Part shown: positions 45,583 to 53,863 of the stretch, piece after piece
Layout: the number at the start of each line of letters is the position of its first letter
How positions within the stretch are numbered: the stretch's first letter is position 1
Made by a program: the position numbers and the translations under genes
The notes under the pieces: generated by a model
What the model was told of the DNA's origin: nothing
Seen by the model: the letters and a program-made list of their open reading frames with translations, nothing else
The model's database searches: none
DNA from: Brevundimonas sp. UBA7506
Lineage (GTDB): Bacteria; Pseudomonadota; Alphaproteobacteria; Caulobacterales; Caulobacteraceae
Direction of reading: 5' to 3'
DNA length: 64,000 nt
Assembly (NCBI RefSeq): GCF_002479495.1
Contig: NZ_DLNQ01000015.1
Location: 382,969-446,968 of the forward strand

Positions 45583-46014
45583 TCATCCCTCGGCGGCGCG
45601 CTTGAGGGCTTCGGCGATGTCCTCATAGGCGCCGCGGATCAGCTTGCGGTGCTTGTCGTGGAACAGTTCGCCGCGCAGGCCCGAGAAGATCACGCCGTTG
45701 GCGACGATGCAGTTGCCGCGCTCCAACTCCTCGATCTCATAGTAGCGGATGGCGTTGAACATGAAGCCGCGCTTCTCGGCCCAGACCAGTTGGGCGTAGG
45801 GCTGCCAGTCGCCGAGGCGGGCCTGGACCTGCCGTTCCGCCATGCCGGGCAAGGCCTCGGTCAGGCTGATGCCGGCGCCAAAGGCCAGGGCGCCGGCTAC
45901 CCCGGTCTCATAGGGGTTCCAGCTATGCCAGTTTTCGAGATCGCTGAGGATCTCCCAGATGCGGTCCGACGGCGCGTTCACGCCGATACGCTTCTCGATA
46001 CGGGTCGTGTCCAT
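45583..46014 (-). CDS. SRPBCC domain-containing protein
   Basis: This is a 143-residue cytoplasmic START-like protein. The opening EKRIGVNAPSDRIWEILSDL and the following WHSWNPYETGV are typical of polyketide-cyclase/dehydrase-type SRPBCC domains that hold hydrophobic ligands. There is no signal peptide, unlike the exported SRPBCC protein at 28358. It lies 28 bp after the ferredoxin-like gene and is probably co-transcribed with it. Confidence 0.85.
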   Translation of the reverse strand: MDTTRIEKRIGVNAPSDRIWEILSDLENWHSWNPYETGVAGALAFGAGISLTEALPGMAERQVQARLGDWQPYAQLVWAEKRGFMFNAIRYYEIEELERGNCIVANGVIFSGLRGELFHDKHRKLIRGAYEDIAEALKRAAEG

Positions 46015-46042
46015 GATCTGCCTCTGACACGGCTTTTCGACT

Positions 46043-46414
46043 TTAGGAAGTCGTCTCGGCGGCGGGCGCGGGCAAGGGCGGCTTGAGGCGGCGCCCGTCG
46101 TCCAGACCCAGCCGCGCCTTGACCTCGAACAGGTCGGCCCCTGCGGGCACGATCAGCAGTTCCTCGGGGCGGCGGGCGTTGACGGCCACGACCGCGTTCC
46201 TGGGGCAGACATCGAAGCAGTCGGCGCCCACCACGGCGAGATCCGCCTTGCGACCCTTGCCAGCGTGCAGATAGCGCCGCAGGGCCTTTTTCAGGGTCTT
46301 GTCGCCGTCGGGGCCGAAGCCGCCGTCCAGCTTTTTCGAGCATTTGCGACACACCAGAATCACTTCGTTCCAGCGGGTCTTCGACACCTTGAAGGGTTTG
46401 GGCGTCTTGCTCAT
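46043..46414 (-). CDS. Thioredoxin-like [2Fe-2S] ferredoxin domain protein
   Basis: The start at 46414 (MSKTPKPFKVSKTRW) gives 123 residues. Four cysteines lie in VCRKCSKK and DCFDVCPRNAVVAV; the second pair has the Cys-x3-Cys spacing of thioredoxin-fold [2Fe-2S] ferredoxins such as those of NuoE and HoxF. Many relatives of this stand-alone type have no known partner. A longer upstream frame overlaps the divergent M20 gene and is unlikely. An electron-transfer role is inferred. Confidence 0.82.
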   Translation of the reverse strand: MSKTPKPFKVSKTRWNEVILVCRKCSKKLDGGFGPDGDKTLKKALRRYLHAGKGRKADLAVVGADCFDVCPRNAVVAVNARRPEELLIVPAGADLFEVKARLGLDDGRRLKPPLPAPAAETTS

Positions 46415-46496
46415 GGCCCGAAGATCGGTGTTCGCGATGACTTGCACAAGCGGGGTTCGCCCGCGCAACATGATCTTCACAAAAGGGGAGCCCACC

Positions 46497-47810
46497 ATGA
46501 ACGTCCGCCAATGCTTGAGCCTGTCTGCCGCCCTGGTCCTCATGTCGGCGGGCGCCGCCGCCGCCCAGGTCCCGCAGGCGACGGTTTCGGCGGCGGTGGA
46601 TCGGGTCATGCCCGAGGTTGTGGCCTGGCGGCGCGACCTGCATCAGCATCCTGAACTGGGCTTCGCCGAGACGCGCACCGCCGGCGTGGTCGCCGACCAC
46701 CTGCGGTCGCTGGGGATGGAAGTCCGCACCGGGGTCGGCAAGACAGGCGTGGTCGGCGTGCTGCGCGGGGCGCGCCCCGGCCGCACGGTGGCGCTGCGCG
46801 CCGACATGGACGCCCTGCCGGTCAAGGAGGCGACGGGGCTGGCCTTCGCCTCGACCGCCACGGGAACCTACATGGGCGAAACCGTGCCGGTGGCCCATGC
46901 CTGCGGCCATGACGCCCACGTCGCCATGCTGATGGGGGCCGCCGAGGTTCTGGCCGGCATGAAGGACCAGATCAGCGGCACGGTCGTCTTCATCTTCCAG
47001 CCGGCCGAGGAAGGCGCGCCTCCGGGCGAGCCTCTGGGCGGGGCCGCCCTGATGATCCAGGAGGGCGCGCTGAAGGCCCCGGCGCCCGAGGCCATTTTCG
47101 GCCTGCATGTGGTGCCGGGCGTTCCGGGCACCATCTTCTATCGACCGCAGGGCTTCATGGCGGCCTCGGATCGGGTCGACATCGTCCTGCACGGCAAGCA
47201 GACGCACGGGGCCTGGCCGTGGAAGGGCGTCGACGTGATCGCCGCGGCGGCCAACGTCATTCAGACGGTCAACACCCTGACGGCGCGCACCATCGATCCC
47301 ACCACGACGCCGACGGTCTTCACCATCGCGACGATGGACGCGGGCGTGCGCTACAACATCATTCCCGACCGCGCGACGCTGAGCGGCACCCTGCGCACCT
47401 TCGATGTCGCCCAGCGCGACACCCTGGTGGCCAGGGCCGAGGCGGCCATCGACCACGTGGCCGAAGCCTACGGCGCGACCGCCGACTTCTCCGTTCGGCA
47501 GAATGCGGCTCTGGTCTTCAACGACGAAGCGCTCTCGGCCTGGCTGGCGCCGGTGCTGGAGGAGGCTGCGGGGGTCGGCAAGGTCAATCCCGCCACGCCC
47601 GCGACCACGGTGGCCGAGGACTTCAGCTACTTCCAGTGCGCGGTTCCCGGCGTCTTCTACCACCTGGGCGGCAGCCCGGACGGCGTTGATCCGGCGACAG
47701 CGGCGCCCAATCATTCGCCGGAGTTCGACGTCAACGAGAAGGTGTTGCCGCTGGGCGTGAAGGCCCACGTCTTCAGCGCGCTCCGCTTCCTGGAGCGACA
47801 ACAAAACTGA
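46497..47810 (+). CDS. Exported M20D-family amidohydrolase/peptidase
   Basis: This 437-residue protein starts behind AAAGGGGAG and has a signal peptide (NVRQCLSLSAALVLMSAGAAAA). The M20D pattern is clear: RRDLHQHPELGFAE, ALRADMDALPVKE, VAHACGHDAHVAML and FQPAEEGAPPGEP, which supply the metal ligands and catalytic glutamate. Relatives hydrolyse N-acyl amino acids, hippurate or IAA conjugates. A periplasmic aminoacylase-like role is likely, substrate unknown. Confidence 0.93.
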   Translation: MNVRQCLSLSAALVLMSAGAAAAQVPQATVSAAVDRVMPEVVAWRRDLHQHPELGFAETRTAGVVADHLRSLGMEVRTGVGKTGVVGVLRGARPGRTVALRADMDALPVKEATGLAFASTATGTYMGETVPVAHACGHDAHVAMLMGAAEVLAGMKDQISGTVVFIFQPAEEGAPPGEPLGGAALMIQEGALKAPAPEAIFGLHVVPGVPGTIFYRPQGFMAASDRVDIVLHGKQTHGAWPWKGVDVIAAAANVIQTVNTLTARTIDPTTTPTVFTIATMDAGVRYNIIPDRATLSGTLRTFDVAQRDTLVARAEAAIDHVAEAYGATADFSVRQNAALVFNDEALSAWLAPVLEEAAGVGKVNPATPATTVAEDFSYFQCAVPGVFYHLGGSPDGVDPATAAPNHSPEFDVNEKVLPLGVKAHVFSALRFLERQQN

Positions 47811-47876
47811 TTGTTTCTGTTTATCAAGGGGTAAGCATGGCCGGAGCATCCTCGGGCGTCTGACAAGGAAAAGCCG

Positions 47877-48017
47877 ATGTCGCGCCTGCCGGTTAAACTG
47901 CCGCCCGCCGCCAATCAGCCCGCACGCGGCCGACCGCGCGACCTCGTCTTCTTCTGCATCGCCTTTGCGGCGGTCTTCCTCGCGGCCCTTCTGGTGATGG
48001 AGATGATGCTGGGTTAA
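47877..48017 (+). CDS. Small single-pass membrane protein
   Basis: This 46-codon-plus-stop frame encodes an N-terminal basic, proline-rich stretch (SRLPVKLPPAANQPARGRP) and one hydrophobic helix, LVFFCIAFAAVFLAALLVME. AAGGAAAA lies 5-12 nt upstream of the ATG. The gene fills the 237-bp gap between the M20 peptidase and RidA genes. Size and layout are typical of small bacterial membrane proteins; no family is recognised. Confidence 0.55.
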   Translation: MSRLPVKLPPAANQPARGRPRDLVFFCIAFAAVFLAALLVMEMMLG

Positions 48018-48047
48018 GCCGGTGGCCTGATTTCAGGAGGCCTCCCC

Positions 48048-48389
48048 ATGATCACCCGCATCCAGCCCGGCGCCCGCATGAGCGAGGCCGTCATCCACGG
48101 CAATACCGTCTATCTGGCCGGTCAGGTCGGCGAGCCGGGCGACGACATCACGGCCCAGACGAAGACGACGCTGGCCGAGATCGACGCCCTGCTGGCCCAG
48201 GCCGGCACCGACAAGTCCAAGATTCTGATGGCCACCATCTGGCTGGCCGACATCGCCGATTTCGAGGCCATGAACGCCGTCTGGGACGCCTGGGTCGACA
48301 AGGCCAATCCGCCCGCCCGCGCCACCAGCGAAGGTAAGCTGGCTTCGCCAGAATACCTGGTTGAGATCATCGTCGTGGCGGCGGTCTGA
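48048..48389 (+). CDS. RidA-family reactive imine/enamine deaminase
   Basis: This 113-residue trimeric-type RidA protein hydrolyses reactive enamines and imines made by PLP enzymes. The conserved arginine lies in PPARATSEGKLASPEYLVEI, and the N-terminal region VYLAGQVGE corresponds to the usual YxSGQ segment. A near-perfect AGGAGG site precedes it. The stop overlaps the next ATG in TGATG. Confidence 0.92.
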   Translation: MITRIQPGARMSEAVIHGNTVYLAGQVGEPGDDITAQTKTTLAEIDALLAQAGTDKSKILMATIWLADIADFEAMNAVWDAWVDKANPPARATSEGKLASPEYLVEIIVVAAV

Positions 48390-48598
48390 TGGCCCTCGAC
48401 AAGGACAGCGAACTGGAGCGCTTCAAGGCGACGCGCGTCACCGCCCTGTACCGCCTCGATCTGATCGAGAAGGGCGCGCAACTGACCTATGAGGACGGCA
48501 CGCCCGTCGACATGGCCTCGGAAAAGCAGCGCCTGAAGGATCAGGTCGCCGACATGGACCGCCGCATCGCCCGTCTGGAGGCGGCGGGGGAAGCCTAG
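48389..48598 (+). CDS. Small coiled-coil hypothetical protein
   Basis: This 69-residue, highly charged protein has its second half (SEKQRLKDQVADMDRRIARL) predicted to form a helix or coiled coil. It is translationally coupled to ridA by TGATG. No family is recognised. Its last codons overlap by 4 nt the stop of the decayed cupin gene on the other strand. Confidence 0.68.
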   Translation: MALDKDSELERFKATRVTALYRLDLIEKGAQLTYEDGTPVDMASEKQRLKDQVADMDRRIARLEAAGEA

Positions 48599-48832
48599 CT
48601 CGGCTTGGCGTACTGAGCGGCGACCGATATGGGCCAGCTGGCAGCTGTCGGTCTTGACGACGGGCTTGATGCATTCCGACCATTTCCAGCCAGGCTCGAA
48701 CTTGAACCGGCCCAGCGTGGCGTCGGAAAGCCGGGCGATCTCGACGCGGGTCTTTTCGGGAGTCCGCAGTTCATCCGGGTTGTCGTGGGACTTGGATTCG
48801 AAGTTCGTGACGCTGATTCCACTCTCGGCCAT
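48595..48832 (-). pseudogene. Internally deleted cupin-domain gene
   Basis: An ATG at 48832 with a strong CAGGAGGACGCC site begins a typical small-cupin N-terminus: DELRTPEKTRVEIARLSDAT, GRFKFEPGWKWSECIKPV, then TDSCQLAHIG. The barrel core that should follow (roughly 50 residues) is missing. In a different frame the sequence then reads AAQYAKPS and stops at 48595, which looks like the C-terminal end of the same family. The span is 238 nt, not a multiple of three. In the original frame translation would run antisense through the neighbouring genes to 48122. Confidence 0.65.
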
Positions 48833-48948
48833 GGCGTCCTCCTGACGCGCGATGCGGGGGCTGCCCTTGAAGTGCAAAGCGACCTGGGCGCCCCTTAAAA
48901 CGGCCGGCGCCTCCCTGGTGTTCCCCAATGGAGGGATGAGGTGGGACC

Positions 48949-50142
48949 CTAGGTCGCGAGCCGCTCGAACACCGTCTCGATCACCGCCTGGTAGGCGTCG
49001 GCCAGGGCGCGCAGTTCGGCCTCGGGCACGCGCTCGTCGATCTGGTGCATGGTCTGGCCGACCAGGCCCAGCTCCAGCACCGGGCACAGGGACCGGATGA
49101 AGCGGGCGTCCGAGGTGCCGCCGGTGGTCGAGGCCTCGGGGCGACGGCCCAACGTCGCTTCCACCGCGTCCTGCACCGCCGTGACGAAGACGCCCGGCTC
49201 GGTCAGGAAGGCCTCGCCCGAGCACATGTGCCCCAGTTCGATGCGCAGGCCGGTCTCGGCCTGAAGCGCGCCGGCCTCGCGGTTCAGCCAGTCGATCAGG
49301 CCGTCGCCGGTGTGGGTCGGGTTGAAGCGGATGTTCAGCCGCGCCTTCGCCTCGGCCGGGATGATGTTGGTCGCCGGATTGCCCACGTCGATGGTGGTGA
49401 TCTCGAGGTTCGACGGCGGAAATTCCGGGTAACCCGTGTCGAGGACGTGGGCGTCGAGGCGGGCCAGCAGCTTGGCCACGACCGGGGCCGGGTTGGCGGC
49501 GCGGTCGGGATAGGCGACGTGGCCCTGCTTGCCGTGGACGGTGATCCAGGTGTTGAGCGAGCCGCGCCGCCCGACCTTGATCATGTCGCCGAGATGGTGG
49601 GCCGAAGACGGCTCGCCGACCACGCAGGCGTCGATGACCTCGCCCTCGGCCATCAGGGCCTCGACCACCCGCTTGGTGCCGTGCAGGGCCGGGCCTTCCT
49701 CGTCGCCGGTGATCAGGAAGGAGAGGGAGCCGGGGACGTCGCCGTCTGTCAGCACGCGCGAGACGGCGGCGACCCAGGCGGCGATGCCGCCCTTCATGTC
49801 CACGGCGCCGCGTCCGTAGAGGATGCCGTCGCGGGTCTCGCCCTCGAAGGGGGCGGCGGTCCAGGCGGCGACGTCGCCGGTCGGCACCACGTCGGTGTGG
49901 CCGGCGAAGCAGAGATTAGGCGAGGCCGAGCCGCGTCGGGCGTAGAGGTTCTCGATGCGGGCGTCATGACCCACGCCGGTCGGCCCCTCGAACACCATGC
50001 GGCGGCAGGTGAAGCCCAGGCCGGTCAGGGCGCGCTCCAGCACGTCCATGGCTCCTTCGTCGGCGGGGGTGACGGAGGGAATGCGGATCAGGTCGCGGGT
50101 CAGTTCGACAGGATCAATGACGGAATGTGATGCGGCGCTCAT
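48949..50142 (-). CDS. dapE: Succinyl-diaminopimelate desuccinylase
   Basis: DapE removes succinate from N-succinyl-LL-DAP in lysine and peptidoglycan precursor synthesis. The 397-residue M20A enzyme has AGHTDVVPTGD (His82, metal ligand), RGAVDMKGGIAAWVAAV, the catalytic glutamate in ITGDEEGPALHGTKRV, and a C-terminal GGTSDARFI metal-binding segment. Length is normal. It is divergent from the cupin gene at 50192. Confidence 0.96.
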   Translation of the reverse strand: MSAASHSVIDPVELTRDLIRIPSVTPADEGAMDVLERALTGLGFTCRRMVFEGPTGVGHDARIENLYARRGSASPNLCFAGHTDVVPTGDVAAWTAAPFEGETRDGILYGRGAVDMKGGIAAWVAAVSRVLTDGDVPGSLSFLITGDEEGPALHGTKRVVEALMAEGEVIDACVVGEPSSAHHLGDMIKVGRRGSLNTWITVHGKQGHVAYPDRAANPAPVVAKLLARLDAHVLDTGYPEFPPSNLEITTIDVGNPATNIIPAEAKARLNIRFNPTHTGDGLIDWLNREAGALQAETGLRIELGHMCSGEAFLTEPGVFVTAVQDAVEATLGRRPEASTTGGTSDARFIRSLCPVLELGLVGQTMHQIDERVPEAELRALADAYQAVIETVFERLAT

Positions 50143-50191
50143 GGGCTCTATGCTTTAGGCATATCCCGCATCCGCGAGAAGGCCCGAAACC

Positions 50192-50668
50192 GTGCCGAAG
50201 ATCGACATCGAAACTGCGCCGACCGGGCATGGCACCGGCTACCCGGAGGAATTCGCCGCCCCGTGCAAGTCGCGGCGGCGCTGGCGGCTGGGCGACGTGG
50301 TCGGCCTGAGCCAATTCGGGGTCAATCTGCTGCGCCTGCCCGCCGGGGCCTGGTCCAGCCAGCGCCACTGGCACACCGCCGAGGACGAGTTCGTCTGGGT
50401 GGTCGAGGGCGAGGTGGTGCTGGTGGAAGAGGACGGCGAGACCGTGCTGCGCCCCGGCGACTGCGCCGGCTTCAAGGCGGGCGTCCCGAACGGCCACAAG
50501 ATCGAGAACCGCAGCGACCGTGAGGCGGTGCTGCTGGAGGTCGGCGCGCGCCGCCCGGCTGAGGACGCCTGCGACTATCCCGACATCGACATGATCCTGC
50601 CCAAGGGCGCCGACCGCTACTTCCATCGCGACGGAACCCCCTATCCGAAGACGCCCCGAAGAACGTGA
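50192..50668 (+). CDS. Cupin domain-containing protein
   Basis: This 158-residue protein begins with GTG. Cupin motif 1 is HWHTAEDEFVWVVEGEV and motif 2 is LRPGDCAGFKAGVPNGHKI. It carries the classic His-x-His and Glu metal ligands and the second-motif histidine. N-terminal Cys and Arg-rich segments (PCKSRRRWRLGD) precede the barrel. Function is unknown; such stand-alone cupins may be sugar or amino-acid derivative enzymes or binding proteins. Its stop overlaps the GTG of the MFS gene. Confidence 0.88.
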   Translation: MPKIDIETAPTGHGTGYPEEFAAPCKSRRRWRLGDVVGLSQFGVNLLRLPAGAWSSQRHWHTAEDEFVWVVEGEVVLVEEDGETVLRPGDCAGFKAGVPNGHKIENRSDREAVLLEVGARRPAEDACDYPDIDMILPKGADRYFHRDGTPYPKTPRRT

Positions 50669-51969
50669 CCACTGAATCCGTAGACACCGCCCCGACCGTT
50701 CCGCCCCAGCCGCCGCTGCCGCCCGAGTCTCACGACGGCGGCCCGTCCAGCCCGTGGGCCATTCGCGATTTCCGCCTGTTGTGGGTCGGGCGCGTGGCGG
50801 CGGTTCTGGGCATCCAGATCCAGTCCTCGGCCCTGTTGTGGCAGGTCTATGAGATCGCCCGTCGCGATCATCCTATCGCCGAAGCCAGCCTCTATCTGGG
50901 GCTGGTGGGCCTGTGTCAGTTCCTGCCGCTGCTGGCCTTCACCCTGCCCGCCGGGGCCATGGCCGACCGGCGCGACCGCAAGCACACCGTGACCCTGTCC
51001 ATCGTGGTCGAGAGCCTGTGCGCACTGGCCTTCCTCGCCATGGCCTTGCACGGCTCGCCGCCGTTGTGGGGGCTGCTGGCCGTGGCCGCCGTCTTCGGCG
51101 CGGCGCGGGCCTTCCTCGCCCCGGCCAGCCAGGCCTTCCTGCCCATGGTGGTGGGGCGCAAGGCCCTGCCGCCGGCCATCGCGGCCCAGTCGATCGCCTT
51201 CCAGACCGGGGCCATCGCCGGACCGGCGCTCGGCGGCGTCATCGTCGGCTTCGCCGTGCCTTGGGCCTACGCCTCGGCCATGGCTCTTTTCCTGGTCGCC
51301 ATCGGCTGCTTCCTGCTGATCCGCACCCGGGGCAAGCCGCAGTTCGTCGAGACGGGCGTGGGGCCGCTGGAGCTGGTCAAGGAAGGCCTGGCCTATGTCT
51401 GGAAGACCAAGATCGTCCTGGGCGCCATCTCGCTGGACCTGGTCGTGGTCCTCTTGGCGGGGGTGGCCCTGCTGACGCCGATCTTCGCGCGCGACATCCT
51501 GCACGTCGGGCCTGAGGGTTTCGGTCTGCTGCGCGCCGCCTTCGGAGTCGGGGCCCTGCTCATGGCCCTCTACCTCAGCCGCTTTCCCATCGTGCGGCAC
51601 GGGGGGCGCTGGATGTTCGCGGCCGTGGCGGTGTTCGGGATCTGCACCCTGATCTTCGGCCTGTCCAAGAGCGTCTGGCTGTCGGGCGCGGTTCTGTTCA
51701 TCGGCGGGGCCGCCGACATGATCAGCGTCAACATTCGCCAGACCCTGATCCAGCTGGCCACGCCGGATCACATGCGCGGACGGGTGTCGTCGGTGTCCAT
51801 GCTGTTCATCGGCGCCTCCAACGAACTGGGCGAGGCCTATTCCGGTGTCATGGTGCGCCTGCTCGGTCCCATCGGAGCGGCGGTGTTCGGCGGGGTCGGG
51901 GCTCTGGCCGCGACCGGCATCTGGGCCAGGGTCTTCCCCAGCCTGAGGAAGGCCAACAAGTTGACCTGA
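50665..51969 (+). CDS. MFS transporter
   Basis: This is a 434-residue inner-membrane permease with about 12 hydrophobic segments. The loop 2-3 signature appears as AGAMADRRDRKHTVTL, and helix 1 begins at FRLLWVGRVAAVLGIQIQSS. It resembles the enterobactin-exporter-like (EntS/DHA3) group of drug and siderophore exporters. The substrate cannot be assigned. The GTG start overlaps the stop of the cupin gene in GTGA, so the two are coupled. A bidirectional terminator follows. Confidence 0.92.
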   Translation: MTTESVDTAPTVPPQPPLPPESHDGGPSSPWAIRDFRLLWVGRVAAVLGIQIQSSALLWQVYEIARRDHPIAEASLYLGLVGLCQFLPLLAFTLPAGAMADRRDRKHTVTLSIVVESLCALAFLAMALHGSPPLWGLLAVAAVFGAARAFLAPASQAFLPMVVGRKALPPAIAAQSIAFQTGAIAGPALGGVIVGFAVPWAYASAMALFLVAIGCFLLIRTRGKPQFVETGVGPLELVKEGLAYVWKTKIVLGAISLDLVVVLLAGVALLTPIFARDILHVGPEGFGLLRAAFGVGALLMALYLSRFPIVRHGGRWMFAAVAVFGICTLIFGLSKSVWLSGAVLFIGGAADMISVNIRQTLIQLATPDHMRGRVSSVSMLFIGASNELGEAYSGVMVRLLGPIGAAVFGGVGALAATGIWARVFPSLRKANKLT

Positions 51970-51976
51970 CCCAGGA

Positions 51977-52020
51977 CAAAAAAGAAGCCCCGCGATCAGC
52001 AGATCGCGGTGCTCTTGTTT
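51977..52020. terminator. Bidirectional intrinsic terminator
   Basis: CCGCGATC, AGCA loop, GATCGCGG (51990-52009) is flanked by A-rich DNA on the left and CTCTTGTTTT on the right. The minus strand has the better U-tract, so it should end dcd transcripts and probably also the MFS transcript. Confidence 0.85.
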
Positions 52021-52024
52021 TGGA

Positions 52025-53059
52025 TCAGCCCCAAGGCCGGAAGTGTTTCGACAGCTTCAGGCCCTGGCTCTGATAGTGGCTGCCGCCTTCGCCGTAGAGG
52101 CGGGTCGGGCGTTCCGTCAGCGGCTCATAGACCAGGCGGGCGACGATCTGGCCGTGTTCCAGCAGGAAGGGGGTGTCGTGGGTGCGAACCTCCAGCACGC
52201 CCTTGGAGCCGGCGCCGTGGGCCTCGTCCGTGCCGAAGCCGGGGTCGAAGAAGCCGGCGTAGTGGACGCGGAACTCGCCGACCGAGGGGTCGATCGGGGT
52301 CATCTCGGCGGCCTGATCGACCGGGATTTCCACGTCGTCTGACGAGGCCAGGATGTAGAACTCGCCCGGATCCAGCAGCAGTTCGCCGCGACGCAGGGTC
52401 AGGGGTTCCCAGAAGTCGCGCGGGTCGTGGCCGTCGATGTGCTCCATGTTGACCACGCCTGCGTGGCGGCGGCCGCGATAGCCGACGACGCCGTTTTCGC
52501 CCGCGCGCAGGTCGACGCCGACGCTGCGGGTCTCCAGCTTGGGCGGCTCGCCGGCCTTGAGGCGTAACTGGTTCAGGCGGGTGCCGGGCTTGACCAGGAT
52601 GGAGAAGGTCTGGGGCGCGATCTCGAGATAGAGGGGGCCGTCATAGCCCTCGTCCACGTCGTCGAAGCTGCCGCCCTTGTCGGTCAGCAGGCGCACGAAG
52701 ACGTCGACGCGGCCGGTCGAGCTTTTCGGGTTGGCGCGGGCGTTCAGGCCCTTGGGCAGGCTGAGGCGTTCCTGCAGGCGGGCGATGTAGACGCAGCCCT
52801 TTTCCAGCACCACGCCGCCCGACAGGTCGATGGCGTGCATCTCCACGTCGTTGATGCGGTCCTCGACCTTGCGCTGGCCGGGCAGGAAGGAGGCGCGCAC
52901 GCGCCAGGCCTGGTTCGACAGGCGCAGGTCCAGGCTCGCCGGCTGCACCTGGTCGTGATCGAAGGGGGTGTCGGATTTGATCGCGCCGACGGCGATCAGG
53001 GTCTCGATGCCCTGGAAGGGCAGAATGCCGGGCTGGGCGGGAATCTCGAAGATGCTCAT
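52025..53059 (-). CDS. dcd: 2'-deoxycytidine 5'-triphosphate deaminase, long alphaproteobacterial form
   Basis: Dcd makes dUTP from dCTP for thymidylate synthesis. From the ATG at 53059 the protein is 344 residues, roughly twice the single-domain enzyme, matching the double-domain DCD family (PF06559-like). The N-terminal PASLDLRLSNQAWRVRASF and the nucleotide-binding ARANPKSSTGRVDVF motif are clear. A second half repeats the fold with ELLLDPGEFYILASSD. In-frame starts upstream add five residues. Confidence 0.9.
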   Translation of the reverse strand: MSIFEIPAQPGILPFQGIETLIAVGAIKSDTPFDHDQVQPASLDLRLSNQAWRVRASFLPGQRKVEDRINDVEMHAIDLSGGVVLEKGCVYIARLQERLSLPKGLNARANPKSSTGRVDVFVRLLTDKGGSFDDVDEGYDGPLYLEIAPQTFSILVKPGTRLNQLRLKAGEPPKLETRSVGVDLRAGENGVVGYRGRRHAGVVNMEHIDGHDPRDFWEPLTLRRGELLLDPGEFYILASSDDVEIPVDQAAEMTPIDPSVGEFRVHYAGFFDPGFGTDEAHGAGSKGVLEVRTHDTPFLLEHGQIVARLVYEPLTERPTRLYGEGGSHYQSQGLKLSKHFRPWG

Positions 53060-53163
53060 GCCGTCCTGTCTCACACGGATTTTTCCATCTGTCTCGCTTC
53101 GGAATGCGACATCCTCAGCACCAGACGGGTTGAACCCCGAGGTCGGCGGGCTGCATATAGCCT

Positions 53164-53571
53164 ATGCACGCGTCTCCTGCCTATACCGCCGAAACCGAAG
53201 GCGTCGTCGTCCGCGTCCGCCCCTCCTATCTGGCGGCCCAGTCGGATCCGGCGGCGGGACGCTGGGTCTGGGCCTATCAGATCGAGATCGTCAACCTGAC
53301 CGGATCGCCGGTGCAGCTGGTGGCGCGGCGCTGGACCATCACCGACGCCTATGGCCACGTCGAGGAAGTGCGTGGTCAGGGCGTGGTCGGCGAACAGCCG
53401 GTGATCGAGGCCGGCGACAGCTATTCCTACGCCTCGGGCTGTCCGCTGGGCGCGCCGTCCGGGTCGATGGTCGGCGCCTACTACATGACCGACGTCGACG
53501 GGCGAATGTTCGAGGCGGCCATCCCCGCGTTCAGTCTGGATGTGCCGGATGCGCGGCGGGTGTTGAACTAG
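53164..53571 (+). CDS. apaG: ApaG (Co2+/Mg2+ efflux-associated protein)
   Basis: This 135-residue single-domain DUF525 protein has the fibronectin-III-like fold. VRVRPSYLAAQSDPAAGRWV leads to the typical RRWTITDAYGHVEEVRGQG and the glycine-rich turn YASGCPLGAPSGSM. The length is normal. The molecular function of the family is not firmly established. A family A repeat follows its stop. Confidence 0.94.
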   Translation: MHASPAYTAETEGVVVRVRPSYLAAQSDPAAGRWVWAYQIEIVNLTGSPVQLVARRWTITDAYGHVEEVRGQGVVGEQPVIEAGDSYSYASGCPLGAPSGSMVGAYYMTDVDGRMFEAAIPAFSLDVPDARRVLN

Positions 53572-53585
53572 TATGCTCTCTCCGC

Positions 53586-53700
53586 TGTCATCCCGGACGG
53601 GCCGTAGGGCCGATCCGGGACCCAGGCGGTCAGACTGGAAGCGACGGTGGGGCAGTCGGGCGTCTGGGTCCCGGGTTCCGCTGCGCGGCCCCGGGATGAC
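53586..53700. repeat. Intergenic palindromic repeat, family A copy 3
   Basis: A 115-bp element runs from GTCATCCCGGACGGG to CCCCGGGATGAC with internal GGGACCCAGGCGG and CGTCTGGGTCCC segments. It matches the copies at 6731 and 20221. It lies just after apaG, in the 364-bp gene-free stretch 53572-53935 that also holds the terminator at 53726 and the structured region at 53758. Confidence 0.85.
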
Positions 53701-53725
53701 GGCAAGTTTGTCGTGTCGCGCCCAA

Positions 53726-53752
53726 CGAAAAACCCCCGCCTTGCGGCGAGGG
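53726..53752 (-). terminator. Intrinsic terminator downstream of gcrA
   Basis: On the minus strand the order is CCCTCGCC, GCAA loop, GGCGGGGG, then TTTTTCG. The 8-bp stem has one mismatch and an excellent U-tract. It is about 185 nt beyond the gcrA stop, so a gcrA transcript would carry a long structured 3' region unless that region is a separate RNA. Confidence 0.87.
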
Positions 53753-53757
53753 CGATA

Positions 53758-53863
53758 GGGCTGCGTCAACCCGGATGAACCGCAGCCCCCTGAATTCATC
53801 CGGCAAGCCGGACGAAATCAGTTTCTTTGCGGGCCGCGGTCAAAAGGCTCCGCCCTTTCGACC
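53758..53863 (-). other. Structured 3' region of gcrA with H-type pseudoknot potential
   Basis: GGGCTGCG (53758-53765) pairs perfectly with CGCAGCCC (53781-53788). CCGGATGAA (53771-53779), inside that loop, pairs perfectly with TTCATCCGG (53795-53803) outside it, giving an H-type pseudoknot of 8 and 9 bp. An alternative hairpin TCCGG-CAAG-CCGGA (53799-53812) competes for the outer strand. A third hairpin (53838-53847 with 53854-53863, one mismatch) follows. No protein frame is convincing here. It could be a long 3' UTR or a small RNA ending at the 53726 terminator. Confidence 0.5.

Noticed and set aside
48122..48832. 236-codon minus-strand gene starting with a cupin-like N-terminus
   Set aside because: After 58 cupin-like residues the frame is antisense to two plausible genes and loses family character; better read as a deleted pseudogene ending at 48595.
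53758..53813. Known riboswitch (for example SAM-II, also an H-type pseudoknot in alphaproteobacteria)
   Set aside because: Position is downstream of gcrA, not upstream of a metabolic gene. I see no match to the conserved SAM-II core. Kept only as an unnamed structured region.
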